From JASGIT01 sp047601665 (lineage in GTDB: Bacteria; Pseudomonadota; Gammaproteobacteria; Burkholderiales; Burkholderiaceae_C), in contig JASGIT010000001.1 of NCBI GenBank assembly GCA_047601665.1, positions 1,550,001 through 1,614,000 on the forward strand: 64,000 nucleotides of DNA, in the 5' to 3' direction. Positions 32,970 to 40,629 of this stretch are shown piece by piece (within the stretch, counting starts at the first letter, position 1; every line of letters begins with the position of its first letter). Below the pieces are notes generated by a model, which saw nothing but the letters and a program-made list of their open reading frames with translations, did not search any database and was not told the DNA's origin. Made by a program: the position numbers and the translations under genes.

Positions 32970-33878
32970 ATGCCGCCCGCCGACCTGCCCGACCTGAAGC
33001 TGCTGCAACTGTTCGACCTGCTGTACGACACGCGCAGCGTCACCCGCGCCGCCGCGCAGCTGGGCCAGAGCCAGCCCACGGTGAGCATCTGGCTCGGGCG
33101 GCTGCGCGAACAGCTGGGCGACCCGCTGTTCATCCGCACGCCCGGCGGCATGGCGCCCACGCCCCGGGCCGACGCGCTGATCGGGCCGTGCCGAGAAATC
33201 CTCGAATCGCTGCGCCGCTTCGCCACCTGGGAGCCGGGCTTCGACCCCGCCACCGCGCAGCGGCGCTTTCGCATCTGCATGAGCGACGCCAGCCACATCA
33301 CCCTGCTGCCGCGCCTGCTGGCCCACGTGCGCGCCCACGCACCGGGCCTGCGGCTGGAGGCCGCGCGCATCGACGGCCACACCGAGCGCGCGCTGGAGAC
33401 GGGCGAGGCCGACCTCGCCCTCGGCCACGTGCCCTGGCTGGGCGCGGGCATCTACCAGCAGCAGCTGTACGAGCAGGACTGGGTCTGCCTGGCCCAGCGC
33501 CCGCACCCCCGCATCGCCGGCACGCTGGACGCGGCGCGGTACGTGGCCGAGGGCCATGTGCTGATCGCGGCGGGCACGGGCGCGCAGCTGCTCGAACAGG
33601 CGCTGGCGCGTGCGCGCATCGAGCGCCGCGTGGTGCTGGAGCTGCCGGGCTTCCTGGGCCTGGGCGCCATCATCCGCGGCACCGACCTGATCGCCACGCT
33701 GCCGCGCCACACGGGCGAAACGCTGGCGCGGGCCAACGGCTTGGCGCTGTACCCCTGCCCCATTCCGGTCGAAGGCTTCGCCGTGCGCCAGCACTGGCAC
33801 CCGCGCTACCACCACGAGGCGGGCCACCGCTGGCTGCGCGGCGTGGTGATGGAGCTGTTTGGCCATCAAAAACCATAG
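32970..33878 (+). CDS. LysR-family transcriptional regulator
   Basis: 302 residues from ATG 32970 (312 from ATG 32940). The winged helix-turn-helix is LLQLFDLLYDTRSVTRAAAQLGQSQPTVSIWLGRLREQL, interrupted by no insertion. The effector domain starts near RFRICMSDASHITLLPRLL. It is divergent from the panE-VOC-MaoC-CaiB-aroE operon and probably controls it. Its inducer may be a shikimate or CoA-pathway metabolite. The last codons and the TAG are formed by a palindromic repeat. Confidence 0.9.
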   Translation: MPPADLPDLKLLQLFDLLYDTRSVTRAAAQLGQSQPTVSIWLGRLREQLGDPLFIRTPGGMAPTPRADALIGPCREILESLRRFATWEPGFDPATAQRRFRICMSDASHITLLPRLLAHVRAHAPGLRLEAARIDGHTERALETGEADLALGHVPWLGAGIYQQQLYEQDWVCLAQRPHPRIAGTLDAARYVAEGHVLIAAGTGAQLLEQALARARIERRVVLELPGFLGLGAIIRGTDLIATLPRHTGETLARANGLALYPCPIPVEGFAVRQHWHPRYHHEAGHRWLRGVVMELFGHQKP

Positions 33879-33917
33879 CTGCCAGCGCTTGACTGGTAAG
33901 CGCTACAGCCATTTTTA
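33864..33917 (-). repeat. Palindromic repeat, copy 6
   Basis: Minus-oriented copy: CATAGCTGCCAGCGCTT-gactggt-AAGCGCT, then ACAGCCATTTTTACC. The TAG stop codon of the preceding lysR lies inside the left flank. It separates lysR from the HAD gene. Confidence 0.88.
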
Positions 33918-33938
33918 CCTTGAAATCGAGAAGCAACG

Positions 33939-34595
33939 ATGACAGAGCAAGCCACTTTCGACGCCGTGATCTTCGATGCGGACGGCACCCTGGTCGACAG
34001 CGAAGGCATAGGCCTGGGGCTGCTGGCCGAACATGCCGCCGCGCTGGGCGTCGGCCTGAGCGCGCCGGAGACCGGCGCCCTGCGGGGCGAGAGCATGGCG
34101 GGCTGCCTGGAGTACCTGGCCCGCCGCCTGGGCCGGGCGCTGCCCGGGGATTTCGAGCCCCGGCTCCGGCAGGCGATGGCGGCGGCCTTCGCCGAGCGGC
34201 TGCGGCCCATGCCGGGGGCGCTGGAGGTGCTGTCGTCCCTGCGCGTGCCGTTCTGCGTGGCGACCAACGGCCCGCGCTCCAAGGTCTCGCAGACGCTCGA
34301 AGTGACCGGGCTGCGGCCCTGGCTGGACGAGCGCATTTTCTGCGCCCCGGAAGTCGGCAGCTTCAAGCCGCAGCCGGGGCTGTTCCTGGCCGCCGCCCAG
34401 GCGCTGGGCGTGGCGCCTGGGCGCTGCGCCGTTGTCGAGGACAGCGCGCCGGGCATGTTGGCCGGCATCCGCGCCGGGATGCAGGTGTTCGCCGTGGCGC
34501 CGGTCCATGCGCTGCCCGATGGGTGCGATGACAAGGTGCGCGTGCTGGAGCGCTTGCAGGACTTGCTGGGGTTCCAGCGGCCCGGCGGGGCCTGA
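33939..34595 (+). CDS. HAD-superfamily hydrolase (beta-phosphoglucomutase/phosphoglycolate phosphatase-like)
   Basis: 218 residues, subfamily IA. Motif I is VIFDADGTLVDSE, motif II is VATNGP, motif III has FKPQPGLFL and motif IV is VVEDSAPGMLAGIRAG. The cap domain lies between residues about 17 and 85. Substrates of such enzymes are small phosphorylated sugars or phosphoglycolate; which one is not visible. It is a single gene between lysR and the convergent diaminopropionate ammonia-lyase gene. Confidence 0.9.
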   Translation: MTEQATFDAVIFDADGTLVDSEGIGLGLLAEHAAALGVGLSAPETGALRGESMAGCLEYLARRLGRALPGDFEPRLRQAMAAAFAERLRPMPGALEVLSSLRVPFCVATNGPRSKVSQTLEVTGLRPWLDERIFCAPEVGSFKPQPGLFLAAAQALGVAPGRCAVVEDSAPGMLAGIRAGMQVFAVAPVHALPDGCDDKVRVLERLQDLLGFQRPGGA

Positions 34596-34619
34596 CCCGG
34601 TTGGTGGAGTGCAAGAAGC

Positions 34620-35837
34620 TCACTTTTTTGAGAACGCAGCTTGGCGTTGCTGCACCGATTCGGCAGATTCGCCGACCAGTTCCGCATAGGTCTGCGGAGC
34701 GGTGGCGCCTTCGGTGCTGATGATGAGCACGCGCGATTGCGCATCGAGCCCGACTTGCGCGGCCAGCCCGGCCTCGGCGCGCAGCAACTCCAGGGCGGCC
34801 AGCCCGGCGGTGCCGGATTCACCAGCGATGATGGGAATGTCCTTGTCACCGCCCGCAGCCAGCACGCGCATCGCCGCCACGGCCTGTTCGTCGGTGATGG
34901 TAATGAAGTGATCGACGCTGGTTTCCAGGAACTTCCATGCCAGTGGCGAGGTTTCGCCGCAGGCCAGGCCCGCCATCACCGAATCGACCGAGCCCGTGGC
35001 CTTGGCCGGGCGGCCCTGTATGGCGCTTTGCAGCAGACAGTCGGCCTGCTCGGGCTCGACCATGATGAAGCGCGGGCGCTTGGCACCCTGGTATTCCCAC
35101 AGGTAGCTCGCCAGCCCGGCGGCCATGCCGCCCACGCCGCCTTGCAGGAAGACGTGGGTGAAGGGGCCGGCATCGCCCGGCTGGGCACCGGTCTGCTCCA
35201 CGATCTCGGCGGCGATGGTGCCGTAGCCCTGCATCACGTCGCGCGGAATGTCCTCGTAGCCTTCATAGGAGGTGTCGGACACCACCTGCCAGCCATGGGC
35301 GGCGGACAGGCGAGCGGCTTCTTCCACCGACTCATCGTAGTTGCCAGTGATGCGGCGAATCTCGGCACCGAACGCGGCAATGGCCTGCTCGCGCTCCACG
35401 CTCACATTGGCGTGCAGCACGATCACACAGCGGCAGCCCGCATCGCGCGCGGCGGCGGCCAGGCCCTTGCCGTGGTTACCGTCGGTGGCGCTGATGACGG
35501 TATAGCTCTGGAGCAAATCGGCATAGCGGCCGGTCAGGATGGCTGCGGGGTCCAGTTCGGGATGCAGGCGCAGGATCTGGCGTACCAGTGCAATGGGCGC
35601 ACCCAGTGCCTTGAAGCTGCCCAGCGGCGAGCGTGCGGACTCGTCCTTGACGCTGAAGCGCGCTATGCCGAGCTTATGCGCCAGGCCGGGCAGGTCACGC
35701 AGTGGCGTGGCCTCGCGGGCGATGCCGCTCCAGTCCTTCAGCCAGCGGCGGCTTTCCTCGGCACGCTCGATGCTCATGATGGCGCGCAGTTCAGCGGGGT
35801 AGGCCGTGCGGATCGCACGGGGGTTGGTAAACAGCAT
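34620..35837 (-). CDS. dpaL: Diaminopropionate ammonia-lyase (PLP enzyme)
   Basis: 405 residues, fold-type II PLP enzyme. It converts 2,3-diaminopropionate to pyruvate and two ammonia. The PLP-binding lysine is in SPLGSFKALGAP. The family patterns ISATDGNHGKGLAAAARDAG, SDTSYEGYEDIPRDVMQGYG and FLQGGVGGMAAGLASYLWEY are the best diagnostic parts and separate it from threonine deaminase. The ATG at 35837 is chosen over a GTG 14 codons upstream. It follows an M20 amidohydrolase gene and a Bug receptor gene on the same strand, suggesting uptake, deacylation and cleavage of a diaminopropionate derivative (inference). Confidence 0.9.
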   Translation of the reverse strand: MLFTNPRAIRTAYPAELRAIMSIERAEESRRWLKDWSGIAREATPLRDLPGLAHKLGIARFSVKDESARSPLGSFKALGAPIALVRQILRLHPELDPAAILTGRYADLLQSYTVISATDGNHGKGLAAAARDAGCRCVIVLHANVSVEREQAIAAFGAEIRRITGNYDESVEEAARLSAAHGWQVVSDTSYEGYEDIPRDVMQGYGTIAAEIVEQTGAQPGDAGPFTHVFLQGGVGGMAAGLASYLWEYQGAKRPRFIMVEPEQADCLLQSAIQGRPAKATGSVDSVMAGLACGETSPLAWKFLETSVDHFITITDEQAVAAMRVLAAGGDKDIPIIAGESGTAGLAALELLRAEAGLAAQVGLDAQSRVLIISTEGATAPQTYAELVGESAESVQQRQAAFSKK

Positions 35838-35934
35838 GGAAGTGATTTTCTTTGGAATGGGATGAAAGAGGGGATTCACGCTTACGGACTTGCCGCGCTA
35901 TTCCGGAATGTCAATGCAATGGGGCGGACGCCCT

Positions 35935-37131
35935 TCATGGCTGCGTGGCCGGGTCTTGGGAACGCACCACACGGGGCAGCCGTGCATGGGTAATGGCAGT
36001 GAAGAACTCGACGCCGTAGGGAATGGCGTCGTCATTGAAGTCGTAGGCCGAATTGTGGAGGGACGCGGTCTGTCCGTTGCCAATGTTGACGAAGCAGCCA
36101 GGAATCCGCTGCAGCAACTGTCCAAAGTCCTCCGAGCCTGATTGAGGCCGTGCATCAACGGATACCGCATCCGGTCCAAATACGGCTGTTAGCGTTTCAC
36201 CAACGGCGCTGGCAAGCTCCGGCGCATTCACTGTCGGTACGAACTCCCGGGTGTATTCAACAAAGGCCTCACAGCCATGAGCCCTTGCAACGCTCTGGGC
36301 GATGGACCGCATCTCCGCCTCAATGAGGCTGCTCACATCGGCAGAGAATGATCGACAGTCGCCAGAGATTACCGCTTCGCCACAAATCACATTACGGACA
36401 CCACCGACTTGAATATCCGTACATGAAACGACGACCTGCTCTCCGGGAACAATCACGCGTGAAACAATGGTCTGCAATGCCGTGATGATGGCTGCCGCCG
36501 CAACCAATGCATCCCTTCCCTGCTGTGGCCGCGCAGAGTGAACACTCTTTCCGACTACCTTGATGGTGAAATTGTCTTCTGCAGACCGAAACGCACCGGC
36601 CCGGGTTTCGAATTTTCCGATCCCCAGCCCTGGAACGTTATGCAAACCATAGGCTTCCGATGAAGGGAACCTCTCGAGAAGTCCATCGTCGAGCATGGCA
36701 AGCATCCCTTTGCCCCATTCCTCGGCGGGCTGGAATACAAAGTGAACCGTCCCGTCAAACTGGCCATGCGTTGCGAGTGCATAAGCTGCACCCAAGAGCA
36801 TGGTCGTATGGCCATCATGTCCGCACGCGTGCATGTAGCCCGTATTCACCGAGCGGTAGGCACGTCCTTCTGGGGGAGTCTCGTGAATTTGCAGAGCATC
36901 CATGTCCGCACGCAACAGAATTGCCTTGTCGCTGTGGCCGCGCTTGAGGGTTCCGACAACTCCGGTGCCGCCTACGCCTGTAACGACCGGGATTCCGCAG
37001 GCAGTAAGGTATGCGGCAACTCGATTGGCAGTACGCTGTTCTTGAAAGCCAAACTCAGGGTTGGCGTGTAGGTCGCGACGGATTCCTATCAACTTACTCA
37101 GCGTTCCGTCCTTGGCAAGATCAATTTTCAT
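35935..37131 (-). CDS. M20 family amidohydrolase/peptidase
   Basis: 398 residues. It resembles N-acyl-amino-acid deacylases and hippurate hydrolases of the M20D group. RRDLHANPEFGFQEQRT, MDALQIHETP, then the metal site YMHACGHDGHTTMLLGAA, VFQPAEEWGKGM with the catalytic Glu pair, and the C-terminal SEDFGQLLQRIPGCFVNIG are present. No signal peptide is visible from the ATG at 37131, so it acts in the cytoplasm. Its codon use is visibly less GC-rich than that of the flanking genes, a possible sign of transfer. It lies 97 bp before dpaL and 80 bp after the Bug gene. Confidence 0.9.
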   Translation of the reverse strand: MKIDLAKDGTLSKLIGIRRDLHANPEFGFQEQRTANRVAAYLTACGIPVVTGVGGTGVVGTLKRGHSDKAILLRADMDALQIHETPPEGRAYRSVNTGYMHACGHDGHTTMLLGAAYALATHGQFDGTVHFVFQPAEEWGKGMLAMLDDGLLERFPSSEAYGLHNVPGLGIGKFETRAGAFRSAEDNFTIKVVGKSVHSARPQQGRDALVAAAAIITALQTIVSRVIVPGEQVVVSCTDIQVGGVRNVICGEAVISGDCRSFSADVSSLIEAEMRSIAQSVARAHGCEAFVEYTREFVPTVNAPELASAVGETLTAVFGPDAVSVDARPQSGSEDFGQLLQRIPGCFVNIGNGQTASLHNSAYDFNDDAIPYGVEFFTAITHARLPRVVRSQDPATQP

Positions 37132-37211
37132 GGCTTGAAGTATGGGTGGAGGAAAACCTGGGCTGCCAGGAACTGCGCCCCTGGTAGCCGACAGGTGCGT
37201 TGATAAAAAAC

Positions 37212-38177
37212 CTAGTCCAAGGTCATGCCGCTGGCTTTGATGGGTCCAGCCCACATTTGAAGGCCTCCCGCTTGAGCTGCAGCCAGTTCTTCCGGCTTGC
37301 CGTAATTGGGAATCAGGGCTGCCTGCGTAATGCGACGAAGCACCTCGGGATTCTTTGCGGAGACCGCAACCGCTTGCGTCAGCTTCCGTGCGACATCTGG
37401 CGGGAGGTTGGCCGGAGCGTAAACACCCACATAGCCTTCCGCGACAACGTCAAAGCCGCTTTCACGAAGTGTCGGCACTGTCGGCAACTCGGGATTGCGA
37501 TGGCGACCCGTTGTCGCCAAAATGCGAACCTTTCCGGCCTTGGCCATCTCCCTTGGCTCCAAGCAGGTTTCCACCGACAGAGGAACTTGTCCTGAAGCGA
37601 CGTCTAGAAGTGCGGGTGAACCGCCTTTATAGGGCACGTGCCTGAAGTCAACACCAGAAGCCTTTCCCAACATGAGGCCCACGAATTGCGACATCGTCGC
37701 GGGACCTGACGTAGCATAGGCAGCCTCTGCTGGATTTGCTTTGACCCAAGCCACCAGTTCTTTCATGTCTTTCGCCGGCACCTTCGGCCCCACCGACAGG
37801 CAAAGCTCCATGCCAGCGAGTCGTCCGATGGGAGTGAAATCTTTTACCGGGTCGAAATCGAGTTTCTTGTAGAGGTGAGGAAATAATGTGAATGGACCAT
37901 TATTTGCAATGAGAATGGTCAACCCATCTGGACGAGAACGCTTCACATCCAACACGGCAAGCCGTTGGTTGGCGCCGGGCTTGTTATCGACCACAACAGG
38001 CTGCTGGAGCGCTACACGCAGGCTATCTGCAAGTGCCCGTGCAACAGAATCAAGCGCGCCTCCCGCAGCGTAGCCGACCAGCAGACGCACGGGCGTCCCC
38101 TTATCTTGCGCTGCCGCGTTTCCAAACACCATGGTGAGCAGCACAGGCAGTACTAGTTTGCGAATGGAATTTTTCAT
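37212..38177 (-). CDS. Tripartite tricarboxylate transporter (Bug family) receptor
   Basis: 321 residues. The signal peptide is MKNSIRKLVLPVLLTMVFG with cleavage near NAAAQD. Family segments: TPVRLLVGYAAGGALDSVARALA, PVVVDNKPGANQRLA, DFRHVPYKGGSPALLDVASGQ and LPTVPTLRESGFD. It is the first gene of the operon with the M20 hydrolase and dpaL, so its ligand is probably their substrate. TctA/TctB partners are absent. Like its neighbours it has relatively low GC. Confidence 0.92.
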   Translation of the reverse strand: MKNSIRKLVLPVLLTMVFGNAAAQDKGTPVRLLVGYAAGGALDSVARALADSLRVALQQPVVVDNKPGANQRLAVLDVKRSRPDGLTILIANNGPFTLFPHLYKKLDFDPVKDFTPIGRLAGMELCLSVGPKVPAKDMKELVAWVKANPAEAAYATSGPATMSQFVGLMLGKASGVDFRHVPYKGGSPALLDVASGQVPLSVETCLEPREMAKAGKVRILATTGRHRNPELPTVPTLRESGFDVVAEGYVGVYAPANLPPDVARKLTQAVAVSAKNPEVLRRITQAALIPNYGKPEELAAAQAGGLQMWAGPIKASGMTLD

Positions 38178-38316
38178 AATGTTTCCAGTTCTGTAAATTA
38201 AATGGTTGCATCCGACGATTAGTGGGTGCAATGGCCAGGCGCGATTGCGTGCAAACCTCACCCAGGCGGAATCTTATTTCTCTGGGGGTATAAAAAATAT
38301 TAAAATCCATCCATAG

Positions 38317-38335
38317 AATGCAATGTTTTTGCATT
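38317..38335. promoter_or_regulatory. Inverted repeat in the Bug/Lrp divergent promoter
   Basis: AATGCAA-tgttt-TTGCATT is a perfect 7-bp inverted repeat, lying 13 nt upstream of the Lrp-type regulator start. An AT-rich stretch containing TATAAAAAATATTAAAAT lies beside it. Position and symmetry fit an autoregulatory Lrp/AsnC operator that also controls the divergent operon. Confidence 0.6.
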
Positions 38336-38348
38336 GTTGGATTTCACT

Positions 38349-38870
38349 ATGGAACACCATTGCGGCATGACCTCGCCTCTTGACAGCTTTGATATGCAAT
38401 TGCTGGCCCTGGTGCAGGAGAACGCCCGCCTGTCCCAGGCGGATCTGGGGGAGCGAGTGAATCTCTCCACGGCAGCAGTCAATCGCCGCCTCAAACGCCT
38501 AGGCGAAGACGGCGTCATTAAGCGCTACGCGGCAGAGGTGGAGCCAGCAGCGGTTGGATACCCGCTGACCGTCATTGCGGGCGTGGAAACCGAAAGCGAG
38601 CGCGTCGATCTCCTTGACGAGATGAAGCACGCATTCGCGTCTTGTCCCGAAGTGCAGCAGTGCTACTACGTGACTGGAGACTGGGACTTCATCCTTATCT
38701 TCCTCGTGAACAACATGGAGCACTACAACGCGCTCACGCGGCAGTTGTTCTTTACAAATAACAACGTCAAGCGTTTTAAGACATTCGTAACGATGAGCCG
38801 GGTCAAGGTAGGCATGTCGATACCCATCGGTGCCGGGGGCAGGATGGAGTCGATTTCAGGCACGAATTAG
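38349..38870 (+). CDS. Lrp/AsnC-family transcriptional regulator
   Basis: 173 residues. Its N-terminal HTH is DSFDMQLLALVQENARLSQADLGERVNLSTAAVNRRLKRL, followed by VIKRYAAEVEPAAVGYPLTV. The C-terminal RAM (ligand) domain has CPEVQQCYYVTGDWDFILIF. ATG 38349 is used; another ATG lies six codons downstream. It is divergent from the Bug-M20-dpaL operon and is its likely regulator, responding to an amino acid such as diaminopropionate (inference). Confidence 0.92.
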   Translation: MEHHCGMTSPLDSFDMQLLALVQENARLSQADLGERVNLSTAAVNRRLKRLGEDGVIKRYAAEVEPAAVGYPLTVIAGVETESERVDLLDEMKHAFASCPEVQQCYYVTGDWDFILIFLVNNMEHYNALTRQLFFTNNNVKRFKTFVTMSRVKVGMSIPIGAGGRMESISGTN

Positions 38871-38883
38871 AGTGTCCCGCTGC

Positions 38884-38990
38884 CCTAAGGATGCTCTGTA
38901 CAAATCCCCCGGGTCGGTGGTTGAGATGAGCGCAAGCCAGGACAATACAGGCCTGAAGCAAAGCAGACTGGGCCTGAGAGCATCCTTAGG
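38884..38990. mobile_element. 107-bp MITE-like element with 14-bp terminal inverted repeats
   Basis: The perfect termini are CCTAAGGATGCTCT (38884-38897) and AGAGCATCCTTAGG (38977-38990). The 79-bp interior has no coding capacity. It lies between the Lrp gene and the MntA-type gene. It could be a non-autonomous element or two IS ends joined by an internal deletion; no transposase is present in the window. Confidence 0.7.
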
Positions 38991-39019
38991 AACTGGACTC
39001 TGTTGTGGGAGAAGAAGAC

Positions 39020-39310
39020 ATGAAACCCTCTGAAGCCCTGGCCTCGAACCGCGCTGCGATCCGGCATGTGATCGAATCTCACCGCGCCCGCAACGCCCGG
39101 GTGTTTGGTTCTGTGCTGCGCGGCCAGGACATCGACGGTAGCGACTTGGATATCCTGATCGATCCCACGCCGGAGACGACGTTGTTCGACATCAGCGCGA
39201 TCCGGGTGGAATTGCGCAAGCTGCTGGGCGTGCCCGTGGACGTGCTGACGCTCAATGGCTTGCCGGACAAATTCCGCGCTGCCATACTCGCAGAGGCCAG
39301 CCCGATATGA
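39020..39310 (+). CDS. MntA-type nucleotidyltransferase (antitoxin of a HepT/MntA pair)
   Basis: 96 residues, minimal nucleotidyltransferase fold. The signature is ARVFGSVLRGQDIDGSDLDI: Gly30-Ser31 followed by Asp42 and Asp44. A third acidic position is in VPVDVLTL. In HepT/MntA modules this protein modifies and neutralises the HEPN ribonuclease HepT. The ATG at 39020 is preceded by GAGAAGAAG. Its stop overlaps the ATG of the hepT remnant (ATGA), the normal coupling of such pairs. Because hepT is broken, this copy is probably an orphan. Confidence 0.85.
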   Translation: MKPSEALASNRAAIRHVIESHRARNARVFGSVLRGQDIDGSDLDILIDPTPETTLFDISAIRVELRKLLGVPVDVLTLNGLPDKFRAAILAEASPI

Positions 39311-39523
39311 GCCGCCATCCCCTGCGGCTGCCCGATTAGTGCCCACCCGGAGTTCGCTGCGGCGCACCCGGAGCTTCCATTGGCCCTCGCCAATGACATG
39401 CGCAACGCCTTGGCGCATGGCTACTTCAAGGTGGATTTGGAAATCGTCTGGAAGACGATTCACAACGACTTGCCCGCGCTGTACAAGCAGGTGCAAGCCC
39501 TTGCGACCCAAGGCGGCAACTAG
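39307..39523 (+). pseudogene. hepT (HEPN/DUF86 toxin) remnant with internal deletion
   Basis: Translation starts MSRHPLRLPD, the usual HepT beginning, and stops at TAG 39337. After a frame change of one base the C-terminal part reads HPEFAAAHPELPLALANDMR, then NALAHGYFKVDLEIVWKTIH, then NDLPALYKQVQALATQGGN and a stop at 39523. The Rx4H ribonuclease motif (RNALAH) is retained. Full-length relatives have roughly 50-60 more residues between the two parts, so an internal deletion with frameshift is the simplest reading. The stop TAG overlaps the stop of the convergent lysR gene. Confidence 0.8.
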
Positions 39524-40443
39524 CCACCCTCCCCCGGCAGCGCCGTCCGCAAGGCATACGGCCCCTGGGTCAACTCCCGTCGCAAATACTCGATGCAGGC
39601 GCGCACCTTGGCCGAGCCCGAGGTGCGTGCGCTCGTCACCGCCCACACGTCGGCGGGCTCGTGCCAGGCCGGCAGCACGCGCACCAGCCGCCCGGCGGCC
39701 AGGTGGCTGGCGATGTCCCACACGGACAGCAGCGCCACGCCCTTGCCGTCCAGCAGCCAGTGGTGGATCACGTCGCTGTGGTTGGAGCCCAGCCGCCCGG
39801 TGACCTTGACCGACGCCGCGCCGCCCGGCCCGTGCAGCCGCCAGGTGCCAAAGGCCTGCTCGCGGTCGCGGAACAGCAGGCACTGGTGCTCCGCCAGTTC
39901 CGCCAGGCTGCGCGGCGGCGGGTGGCGCGCGAGGTATTGCGGCGCGGCGCACAGCACCCGGCGGCTGGCCGCGATGCGGTGGCCGATGAGCTGGGGCTGC
40001 GCCGGGTCGCCCACGCGCACGTCCACGTCGATGTGGTCTTCCACCAGGTCGGCGCGGCGGTCCAGCACCTCCAGCCAGATCTCCAGCCGGGGGTGGCGCG
40101 CCTCCAGCAGCGCCATCACCGGGGCCACGTGGTCGCGCGCCAGGCGCAGGCTGGTCGCCACGCGCAGCACGCCCGCGGGCTCCTGCCGCCCCTCGGCCAC
40201 CGATTCGTGCAGGGCCGCCGTTTCTTCGAGGATGCGCTGCGCCCCGGCGTAGACGCGCTCGCCCTCCGCGCTGATGGCCACGCGGCGCGAGGTGCGGTGG
40301 AACAGGCGCACGCCCAGCGCGGCTTCGAGCACGGCCACGCGCTTGCTGATGTGCGCGGGCGTGGTGCCGTTCTCGCGCGCGGCGGCCGCGAAGCTGGCCC
40401 GCTGCGCCACGGCGCAGAAGATGCGCAGGTCGTCGAGGTTCAT
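39520..40443 (-). CDS. LysR-family transcriptional regulator
   Basis: 307 residues. The HTH region is DDLRIFCAVAQRASFAAAARENGTTPAHISKRVAVLEAAL, followed by GVRLFHRTSRRVAIS. The effector domain has VLRVATSLRLARDHVAPVMALL and a C-terminal EYLRRELTQGP, typical of the CrgA/DsdC-like group. It is divergent from the oxidoreductase/acyl-CoA dehydrogenase/aldo-keto reductase operon, which it probably regulates. A palindromic repeat lies between them. Confidence 0.92.
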   Translation of the reverse strand: MNLDDLRIFCAVAQRASFAAAARENGTTPAHISKRVAVLEAALGVRLFHRTSRRVAISAEGERVYAGAQRILEETAALHESVAEGRQEPAGVLRVATSLRLARDHVAPVMALLEARHPRLEIWLEVLDRRADLVEDHIDVDVRVGDPAQPQLIGHRIAASRRVLCAAPQYLARHPPPRSLAELAEHQCLLFRDREQAFGTWRLHGPGGAASVKVTGRLGSNHSDVIHHWLLDGKGVALLSVWDIASHLAAGRLVRVLPAWHEPADVWAVTSARTSGSAKVRACIEYLRRELTQGPYALRTALPGEGG

Positions 40444-40546
40444 GGTGAACGATTCGTTGATGGCGAGGTTCCATCTTGCCTGTTTATCGACGGTTCATGC
40501 GCCCATAAGCTACGGGACTGCTGCGCGCCCTGCCCAGCGGAATACA

Positions 40547-40603
40547 AGCCAAATCGGCCTCCAGCGCTTATGCAGCAAGCGCAAGCAGCTATCAATTTTG
40601 AAT
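40547..40603 (+). repeat. Palindromic repeat, copy 7
   Basis: AGCCAAATCGGCCTCCAGCG, then CTTatgcagcAAGCGCaag, then CAGCTATCAATTTTGAAT. The right arm is partly degenerate. It lies in the leader of the Gfo/Idh operon, about 27 bp before its start, so it may shape the 5' end of that message. Confidence 0.85.
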
Positions 40604-40629
40604 AACTATCCTTAGGAGCATTCGCACCC

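Noticed and set aside
39310..39536. Intact second gene after MntA
   Set aside because: The only long frame here is out of phase with the MntA-coupled ATG, and the start frame stops after ten codons. It is a hepT remnant.
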